A stretch of DNA of 10,788 bases from CAYQTO01 sp964420455. Its GTDB lineage: Bacteria; Sumerlaeota; Sumerlaeia; SLMS01. A program made the translations under genes and the position numbers. The stretch lies in NCBI GenBank assembly GCA_964420455.1, contig CAYQTO010000123.1, positions 1 through 10,788 of the forward strand. Direction: 5' to 3'. Shown here in pieces: positions 5,908 to 10,788 of this stretch; the stretch's first letter is position 1; every line of letters starts with the position of its first letter. The notes beneath the pieces were generated by a model that saw only the letters and a list, made by a program, of their open reading frames with translations, was not told where the DNA came from and did no database searches.

Positions 5908-7782
5908 ATGATGCTTTTTGTTGGGGGACGCTTTTACTGGCTCGCGGCGGCGTTGTTCGTCCTCGTCATGGTGGCATCGGGGATCCCCGCGACTCTGCGT
6001 TATGGCCTGAGGCCGAAGGTACCAACAATCCCGGCGACGGAGCAGGTCGTGGCGGGGTATCCGGAGATTCTCGCCGAAGCAGCAGACCCTCAGGCGACGG
6101 CTGGAACAATCCGAACTGAGACGAATTTCGGTACCTTCGAGACGCGTACCCGGAGGTTGAGGTCGTCTGCTCGAACCGACGACACAGGGCCGTCCCTCAG
6201 TTTTCAAATCCTCGAGCCGGACGAGACATTGGTTCTGCCCGACGGGCGAGAGCTCTCGATTGTCGCGGTGGGGGTGATGCCGGTGGACTTCAGCGGGCTG
6301 GAGAGAGGGGTTCCAGCTCCCGAGTTCTGGCGACAGCCCGATGGCTCGTTCTTTTCGACCGAGGAGGCGAACGAACTCAACCGCAAGGTCGTCGGGGGCT
6401 ACATCTACAATCCCAGAATGGTACCGGCCCGCAACTCCCGGCCCGAGGACCCGTACAGCCATCACCTGCATGTGGTACTCGCGACAAACAAAGGCGATCT
6501 TGAAACCCATGGTAGATTTGGCCTTTATGACCGCAGGCGGGGAACGACGCTGGTGGCAATCAAGTTTGGTCAAAGTGTGGTATTCAGTAATCCGCTTAGC
6601 GAGTGGAAAAGTGACACCACACACTTTTACAGCGTTACCGCGCCCGTCATGGGTGTGAGTCCAAATCCGGTAGACTTGCATCTGCGAGTGATCGACCACC
6701 GCAGGCAGATTGAGTACCTAAAGATAGACGAGCAGACGACCATCGTGGGTCCGCAAGGGCGCGAATTTGGTTATGTCGGTGCGTGGTTCTCAGATGCTGA
6801 GGCACAGAAGTCCATTCCCCTTTTTCGGGCAGACCTCTCGGGGTTCGGATACCCGCCATATGGGGTGGAAAACATCCGTGAGACGATTAACAATATGTCC
6901 GGAGGCGGAATGGGACTGTCGCTCCATTTTCTTAACTTCCCGCGAGGCCTTGCGGACCTCTCTCTTGTGGCTCGTGGCGGCGGAGAATACCCTGCAAGGA
7001 TTCGATCTTCTTTTGGGACCCACGGTCCAACCCTCAGTTTTCGTCTTGATAGTCTGATCGACGGAGAAGGCCTGATGCCTGATGAAGTCGATCATGTGCG
7101 CATCGCCTACTCGGAGGGCATCCATGACGTGTTGATCCAATTGCCCGACTTGGATGTGCATCCTCCGGAAAACTCGAACAAGAGAACACTCAACGAGATG
7201 GTGCTGCCCAGAATCATCGCCGTGAACGACCAGGCGGCGGCCAATATCCTGTCGTCAGTGACGGGATACCAGATGCAACATCCCATTACAGGCACAGCGC
7301 GCTTTGGCCCCACGACAAATCTGGAGGGCATGACGGTAGGTGAGTTGATGGAAGCGTTAGTTTCGGGGCCGAGTTCGATGTATTACCAGACGATTTCACC
7401 GGACAGTGGGGATAATTCGTTGGCTCTGATTCCACGAGAGCGCCTGATCCGAGACGTTCTGGGGCCCTACAACTGGCTGCTGTTTCCGCTCGAGCGGGTG
7501 GGTTGGGTGTTGCTGCCAATCTTTGCGGTGTTGCTTGGGGTGAAGATACCGCTGGTGGTGGCTGCGTCGTTCCTGCGCGAGGCGCTTCGGCCGAGGGGTT
7601 ACGGGGCGTTCCGGAGGCGGGATTTTGAGGTGTTGGTGGTCAAGTTGGGGCGGCGTGCGTGGCGGTTGCCGATGCTGGAGGAGTTGGCCGTTGTGCCGGG
7701 GATCAGCGTGGAGGACCCGGTGCGGCTCGCGGAGGGCTTTCGCCGGGTGGAGAGATTGAAGGCGGGACGGGGCGGCGGCTAG
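5908..7782 (+). CDS. large membrane-anchored protein of unknown function with an internal repeat
   Basis: I cannot assign a family. The 624-residue product has an N-terminal signal anchor (about 8-28) and a large ectodomain (about 30-525). A second hydrophobic stretch (about 531-556) is followed by a basic cytoplasmic tail of about 65 residues. The ectodomain contains a repeated motif, R-L/I-RSS followed by GP-S/T-LSF, at residues 83-101 and 364-380, 279 codons apart. It suggests two related modules, possibly with a beta-sandwich fold (inference). The ATG at 5908 has GGAGGT ten bases upstream and puts the hydrophobic anchor at the N-terminus; a TTG at 5833 has no such support. Codons from about 6400 to 7400 are much less GC-biased than in neighbouring genes, whereas the C-terminal part after about 7440 is as biased as they are. 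The stop TAG shares CTAG with the stop of the convergent GroES-like gene. Confidence 0.87.
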   Translation: MMLFVGGRFYWLAAALFVLVMVASGIPATLRYGLRPKVPTIPATEQVVAGYPEILAEAADPQATAGTIRTETNFGTFETRTRRLRSSARTDDTGPSLSFQILEPDETLVLPDGRELSIVAVGVMPVDFSGLERGVPAPEFWRQPDGSFFSTEEANELNRKVVGGYIYNPRMVPARNSRPEDPYSHHLHVVLATNKGDLETHGRFGLYDRRRGTTLVAIKFGQSVVFSNPLSEWKSDTTHFYSVTAPVMGVSPNPVDLHLRVIDHRRQIEYLKIDEQTTIVGPQGREFGYVGAWFSDAEAQKSIPLFRADLSGFGYPPYGVENIRETINNMSGGGMGLSLHFLNFPRGLADLSLVARGGGEYPARIRSSFGTHGPTLSFRLDSLIDGEGLMPDEVDHVRIAYSEGIHDVLIQLPDLDVHPPENSNKRTLNEMVLPRIIAVNDQAAANILSSVTGYQMQHPITGTARFGPTTNLEGMTVGELMEALVSGPSSMYYQTISPDSGDNSLALIPRERLIRDVLGPYNWLLFPLERVGWVLLPIFAVLLGVKIPLVVAASFLREALRPRGYGAFRRRDFEVLVVKLGRRAWRLPMLEELAVVPGISVEDPVRLAEGFRRVERLKAGRGGG

Positions 7783-8174
7783 TCCACCGGAGCCGTCTCG
7801 TCGCCGGGCAGGTCCTCGTCGCGGACGAGCATGAGCAAGGCGTTGTGGGGGACGATGAGGAAATCCTCGGAGTCGTAGCGCACTTCGAAGGCCTCCTTGC
7901 GGAGGAAGAGGGCGAAGTCGCCAGTTTCGGCCTGAAGGGGGATGTACCTGACCGGGGGGGTGCCCTCGCGTTGCCATGGCTCGGTGGTGTCGTGGGCGAG
8001 GTTGGGGATGGCGATGCCGGGGCCGGTTTCCACGATGCGGCCCCACTGGACCGGTTGGCCCTGGACGACGGTCTGGGGAAGGACGAGACCCACCTTGGTG
8101 CGTTGCTCGGGCGACTCGGGCCTGATGAGGACGCGGTCGCCGACGACGAGGAGGTGCTTGGTGCCGATCTGCAT
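7779..8174 (-). CDS. GroES-like (chaperonin-10 family) protein with an insertion
   Basis: This 131-residue protein aligns by eye with GroES at both ends. VGDRVLIRP (11-19) corresponds to the first conserved strand, and the following TKVGLVLPQ region (26-34) to the mobile loop whose hydrophobic tip contacts GroEL. GRIVETGPG (45-53) and the closing stretch GDFALFLRK...DFLIVPHNALLMLVRD (85-118) match the C-terminal strands. It is longer than canonical GroES (about 95 residues), with an insertion of about 25 residues near 57-80 (Trp, Pro, acidic) before the second half, and an acidic tail. Longer GroES-like proteins of this kind occur in other bacteria apart from groEL. It may be a co-chaperonin variant or a protein that reuses the fold. 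No groEL lies in the window. The ATG at 8174 has only a weak upstream AAGAGA. It diverges from the DUF1295 operon. Confidence 0.84.
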   Translation of the reverse strand: MQIGTKHLLVVGDRVLIRPESPEQRTKVGLVLPQTVVQGQPVQWGRIVETGPGIAIPNLAHDTTEPWQREGTPPVRYIPLQAETGDFALFLRKEAFEVRYDSEDFLIVPHNALLMLVRDEDLPGDETAPVD

Positions 8175-8287
8175 GGGGTCTGTGTCTCTTTGTGGGGGCG
8201 GTCGGAGGAGAGTCTCGTGGAAGGGTTAAGAGTGAAGCAAAAGTTGGGGCCAAACGGTTAGCGGTCAAGCCCGCCGAGCCGCGGCAC

Positions 8288-8326
8288 GCCACGTGCTCCC
8301 TTCCCGACGTGGCCGATTGTTCACGT
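8288..8326. promoter_or_regulatory. cluster of CACGT motifs between the GroES-like gene and DUF1295
   Basis: GCCACGT (8288-8294) and ACGTGGC (8307-8313) form a perfect 7-bp inverted repeat with a 12-nt spacer. A third CACGT lies at 8322-8326, directly before the ribosome binding site of the DUF1295 gene. The first copy sits in a CACGTG palindrome. Regular placement in a 163-bp divergent gap suggests an operator or leader hairpin; the regulator is unknown. Confidence 0.3.
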
Positions 8327-8332
8327 AAGGAG
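8327..8332 (+). promoter_or_regulatory. strong ribosome binding site of the DUF1295 gene
   Basis: AAGGAG lies five bases before the ATG at 8338. It is one of the clearest Shine-Dalgarno sequences in the window and fixes the start of the operon's first gene. The second gene has none and probably relies on coupling. Confidence 0.75.
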
Positions 8333-8337
8333 CGTAC

Positions 8338-9144
8338 ATGCTGGGTCCGTGGGAACTCTTGCTCGTCGGTGCCATCGGCGTGACGGTGCTGATGCTGGTG
8401 TTGTGGTTCGAGGAGGTGAGGACCAACGACGCCTCGATCGTGGACGTGGGCTGGTCGCTGGGGACCGGGGCGCTGGCGGTGTTGTATGCGGCGCTGGGCG
8501 AGGGGGACGAACTGCGGCGGGTTCTGCTCGGGCTGATCGCAGGGCTCTGGGCGTTTCGCCTGGCCGGCTATCTCTTTGTGAACCGCGTCTGGGGAAAGAC
8601 GGAGGACGGGCGCTATCAGCGCATGCGGCGCCACTTTGGCAAGAATGCCCACTTCGTTTTTCTGCTCTTCTTTCTGATTCAGGCCTCGTGGGCGGTGTTG
8701 TTTTCGATCCCGTTCCTTGTGGTGGCGACGAACCCGAGGGAGGGTTTTGCGCTGTGGGACGTGATCGGGATTGCCTTTGGACTGGGGGCGATTGTGGGGG
8801 AGTCGATCGCCGATGCGCAGCTCGCCCGGTTCCGTAAGAATCCCCGCAACAAGGGGAAGACGTGCCGCGTGGGGCTGTGGCGATACTCGCGGCATCCGAA
8901 CTACTTTTTTGAATGGCTCCACTGGTTCGCGTACATCTTCCTTGCCGTCGGCTCGGGCTATTGGTGGGTGGCGATCTGGGGACCGGTGTTGATGCTGGGC
9001 TTCCTTTTCAAGGTGACCGGCATCCCGCACACGGAGAAGCAGGCGCTCTCGAGCCGCGGCGAGGACTACCGCCGCTATCAACAGACAACGAGCATCTTTA
9101 TCCCATGGTTTCCCAAGAAAACGGCGGACTCCTCGGCGGGCTGA
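8338..9144 (+). CDS. DUF1295 family integral membrane protein (steroid 5-alpha-reductase-like)
   Basis: The 268-residue protein is of normal DUF1295 length and predominantly hydrophobic. Membrane segments lie at about 5-23, 41-54, 62-82, 104-130, 139-157 and 195-225. Family signatures are KTEDGRYQRMR (87-97), DAQLARFR (159-166) and GLWRYSRHPNYFFEW (179-193). The C-terminus, with TGIPHTEKQALSSRG (227-241) and EDYRRYQ, has charged residues that in the related steroid 5-alpha-reductase/ICMT superfamily line a cofactor pocket. The family is thought to comprise NAD(P)H-dependent reductases or related enzymes acting on membrane lipids, but most bacterial members are uncharacterised. It is the first gene of an operon with the methyltransferase gene, which starts inside its last 40 nt. 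The pairing suggests consecutive steps on one lipid substrate, such as reduction linked to methyl transfer; this is inference. Confidence 0.94.
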   Translation: MLGPWELLLVGAIGVTVLMLVLWFEEVRTNDASIVDVGWSLGTGALAVLYAALGEGDELRRVLLGLIAGLWAFRLAGYLFVNRVWGKTEDGRYQRMRRHFGKNAHFVFLLFFLIQASWAVLFSIPFLVVATNPREGFALWDVIGIAFGLGAIVGESIADAQLARFRKNPRNKGKTCRVGLWRYSRHPNYFFEWLHWFAYIFLAVGSGYWWVAIWGPVLMLGFLFKVTGIPHTEKQALSSRGEDYRRYQQTTSIFIPWFPKKTADSSAG

Positions 9145-10193
9145 TCGGCGCCGCGGAAAAGCGACAGATACCGGACGCGGCGATCGGCTGGGGCATCCGC
9201 AGCCTCCTCCGGCGGGGGATCGCCCGGCGAGCGGCCCGCACCCCGGCGGACCACCAGCGCCTCCGCGAGGAACTCCTTCGCGAACTGCGCCGCACCCCCA
9301 TCGCCATCGAGACGGACAAGGCCAACGAGCAGCACTACGAGGTGCCGACGCGCTTCTTCGAGCTGTGCCTCGGTCACCGGCTGAAGTACAGCTCGTGCTA
9401 CTTTGCGACGGGCCGGGAAACGCTCAACGAGGCGGAGGACGCGATGCTCGGGCTGACGTGCCGACGGGCGGACCTCCGTGATGGCCAGGAGATCCTCGAA
9501 CTTGGTTGCGGGTGGGGATCGCTCACCCTGTGGATGGCGGAGAAGTACCCCAACTCGCGGATCACGGCGGTTTCCAACAGCGCGACCCAGCGGGAGCACA
9601 TCGAAGCCCGTGCGGCGGAGCGGGGCCTCGGAAACATAACCGTGCTGACGCGCGACGTGAACGCGCTCGAGTTTGACCGCGACCGGTTCGACCGGTGCGT
9701 GTCGGTGGAGATGTTCGAGCACGTCCGGAACTACGAGCCGTTGTTTGCGCGGATCGCGCGGTGGCTGCGGCCGGACGGGGCGCTCTTTGTCCACATCTTC
9801 TGTCATGGGTCGACGACCTACGTGTTCGAGACCGCGGGTGCGGCAAACTGGATGGGGCGCCATTTCTTTACCGGGGGCATCATGCCCTCGGACGACCTGT
9901 TCTACCACTTCCAGCGAGACGTCTATATCGATAGACATTGGCGGGTATCGGGGCGCCATTACGAGCAGACGGCGCGCTGGTGGCTGAAGAACCTGGACGA
10001 CCGGCGCGGGGAGGCGATGGATGTGCTCGCGGAGACCTACGGGGGAGAAGAGGCGGACCGGTGGTTCGGCCGTTGGAGGATCTTCTTCATGGCGTGCGCG
10101 GAGTTGTGGGGTTATCGGGGCGGGCGCGAATGGTGGGTGGCGCACTACCGGATGCGGCCGCGACCGTCGGCGCCTGCGAACGGGGCCTCGTAA
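9105..10193 (+). CDS. SAM-dependent methyltransferase, cyclopropane synthase / coclaurine N-methyltransferase-like
   Basis: The 362-residue enzyme belongs to the group that joins cyclopropane-fatty-acyl-phospholipid synthases and plant coclaurine N-methyltransferases. After a helical N-terminal region come YEVPTRFFELCLGHRLKYSSCYF (78-100), typical of the family, and the SAM-binding glycine motif ELGCGWGSL (132-140). SVEMFEHVRNY (200-210) carries the Glu/His catalytic region, which closely resembles that of coclaurine N-methyltransferases. VHIFCH (229-234) and a C-terminal HYEQTARWWLKNL region (285-297) complete the core. The substrate may be an unsaturated acyl chain or an amine; the motif style leaves both open. 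The ATG at 9105 lies inside the DUF1295 gene (40-nt overlap) and has no Shine-Dalgarno of its own, so coupling is likely. A longer frame from 8913 only shadows the DUF1295 gene. The 3' end overlaps convergent comEC by 49 nt. Confidence 0.92.
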   Translation: MVSQENGGLLGGLIGAAEKRQIPDAAIGWGIRSLLRRGIARRAARTPADHQRLREELLRELRRTPIAIETDKANEQHYEVPTRFFELCLGHRLKYSSCYFATGRETLNEAEDAMLGLTCRRADLRDGQEILELGCGWGSLTLWMAEKYPNSRITAVSNSATQREHIEARAAERGLGNITVLTRDVNALEFDRDRFDRCVSVEMFEHVRNYEPLFARIARWLRPDGALFVHIFCHGSTTYVFETAGAANWMGRHFFTGGIMPSDDLFYHFQRDVYIDRHWRVSGRHYEQTARWWLKNLDDRRGEAMDVLAETYGGEEADRWFGRWRIFFMACAELWGYRGGREWWVAHYRMRPRPSAPANGAS

Positions 10194-10788
10194 GGGTCGG
10201 CCCCGCCACCCCGCGTTGTGGACCAGCGCATGTCGCCCTCCGGCGTGATCTTCAAGCGGAGGGTGCCCATGGTGTCTGTCCGGAGCACCGCCACCCCGCG
10301 CCGGGCAAGGCGTTCGAGCACCTCGGGGGCGGGATGGCCGTAGCGGTTGTTCCGCCCCGCGCTGAGGACGGCGTACTCGGGGCGAACGGCGGCGAGAAGC
10401 GCCTCGGACGTGGAGGTGCGCGCGCCATGGTGGCCGGCCTTGAGGACGTCTATATCGCCCACCATTCCCGAGGAGAGAAGAGCCCGCTCGGCGTCCGCTT
10501 CCGCGTCGCCAGTGAGGAGGAGGCGGCGCCCGGCGTAGTCGAGCAGCAGCACCAAGGAGGCGTCGTTGCGGTCCTCGTGGTGCGGGCTCGAATCCGTGGG
10601 GGGATGGAGAACACGAAGGGTACCCGAGCCCGCGAGGGGAAGGACATCGCCAGCGGCGAGGCGGCCGATCGGGGTGCCGGTTTGGGCGGCAGCCTGCTCA
10701 ACCTCGGCATACTCGCGGGTGCCGGCGCCGAGGGGCCCCTCGTGGATGGCGGCGACGGGAATTTCGGCGAGGAGGTCCTCGGTGCCGC
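10145..10788 (-). CDS. comEC: ComEC/Rec2 competence protein, C-terminal metallo-beta-lactamase-like domain (partial)
   Basis: Only the last 214 or so codons are present; the 5' part, including the membrane competence domain, lies beyond the right edge. The frame is open to position 10788. It shows the ComEC C-terminal pattern: NDAS followed by a Val/Leu-rich strand (about 10540-10567), LLLTGDAE (about 10501-10524), VLKAGHHG (about 10424-10447), and RPEYAVLSAGRNNRYGHP with following helix (about 10330-10390). ComEC forms the inner-membrane channel for single-stranded DNA uptake in natural transformation. Its metallo-beta-lactamase-like domain is thought to degrade the non-transported strand. 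The His-Asp-rich motif that begins that domain would lie off the edge. The variable, Gly-rich C-terminal tail overlaps the end of the methyltransferase gene by 49 nt, tail to tail. Confidence 0.93.
   Translation of the reverse strand, partial: GTEDLLAEIPVAAIHEGPLGAGTREYAEVEQAAAQTGTPIGRLAAGDVLPLAGSGTLRVLHPPTDSSPHHEDRNDASLVLLLDYAGRRLLLTGDAEADAERALLSSGMVGDIDVLKAGHHGARTSTSEALLAAVRPEYAVLSAGRNNRYGHPAPEVLERLARRGVAVLRTDTMGTLRLKITPEGDMRWSTTRGGGADPYEAPFAGADGRGRIR

Noticed and set aside
5326..6699. 457-codon minus-strand frame
   Set aside because: It is antisense to the 624-residue gene and overlaps the 5153-5710 gene in another frame. It is rich in Arg, Pro and Ser with no domain pattern.
7396..9081. 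561-codon minus-strand frame
   Set aside because: It shadows three real genes (the 624-residue gene, the GroES-like gene and DUF1295); its composition is Arg/Pro/His-rich and repetitive.
8913..9104. 64-residue N-terminal extension of the methyltransferase from an ATG at 8913
   Set aside because: The extension lies within the conserved DUF1295 C-terminus in another frame and is not methyltransferase-like; the ATG at 9105 gives the normal length.
9078..10145. 355-codon minus-strand frame
   Set aside because: It is antisense to the methyltransferase gene, which has clear SAM-binding motifs.
1..10788. CRISPR array, tRNA, insertion sequence, toxin-antitoxin or defence cassette
   Set aside because: I found no regularly spaced repeats, cloverleaf, transposase motif or recognisable defence protein. 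The genes read as core metabolism, envelope and competence functions.

Overview
The window is a compact, high-GC bacterial chromosomal segment carrying ordinary housekeeping and envelope genes. Most genes have strongly GC-biased third codon positions. Intergenic gaps are all under 200 bp, and several genes overlap at their ends. I see no tRNA, rRNA, transposase, integrase or CRISPR array. The genes suggest a free-living Gram-negative-type bacterium: AMP-forming acetyl-CoA synthetase, an FtsB/DivIC-like divisome protein, a lipid-type methyltransferase with a DUF1295 membrane enzyme, and ComEC. A PVC, FCB or related candidate phylum is possible, but the sequence alone does not fix the phylum.

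Layout, left to right. At 127-1251 (-) lies an exported protein with a Pro-rich NPFG/DPFG repeat linker and C-terminal membrane helices. A small two-helix membrane protein (1425-1721, +) diverges from it. It converges, with a 25-nt overlap and a shared hairpin, on acs (1697-3661, -). From the acs promoter region a pair runs to the right: an FtsB/DivIC-like protein (3796-4113) and a family-2 glycosyltransferase (4110-5033), joined by a TTGA stop/start overlap. A small cytosolic protein of unknown function follows (5153-5710, -). Diverging from it is a 624-residue membrane-anchored protein of unknown function (5908-7782, +). That gene shares its stop tetranucleotide CTAG with a convergent GroES-like gene (7779-8174, -). 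Diverging from the GroES-like gene is a two-gene operon, DUF1295 (8338-9144) and a cyclopropane-synthase/coclaurine-N-methyltransferase-like enzyme (9105-10193). The partial 3' end of comEC (10145-10788, -) overlaps the methyltransferase gene tail to tail.

The clearest functional unit is the DUF1295-methyltransferase pair, probably a membrane lipid or alkyl-chain modification module. The FtsB-like/glycosyltransferase pair looks translationally coupled and envelope-related. The least explained items are the 624-residue protein, whose ectodomain has an internal repeat and a codon composition unlike its own C-terminus, and the NPFG/DPFG-repeat exported protein. The GroES-like gene has no chaperonin partner inside the window. 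I found no convincing new defence or mobile system.
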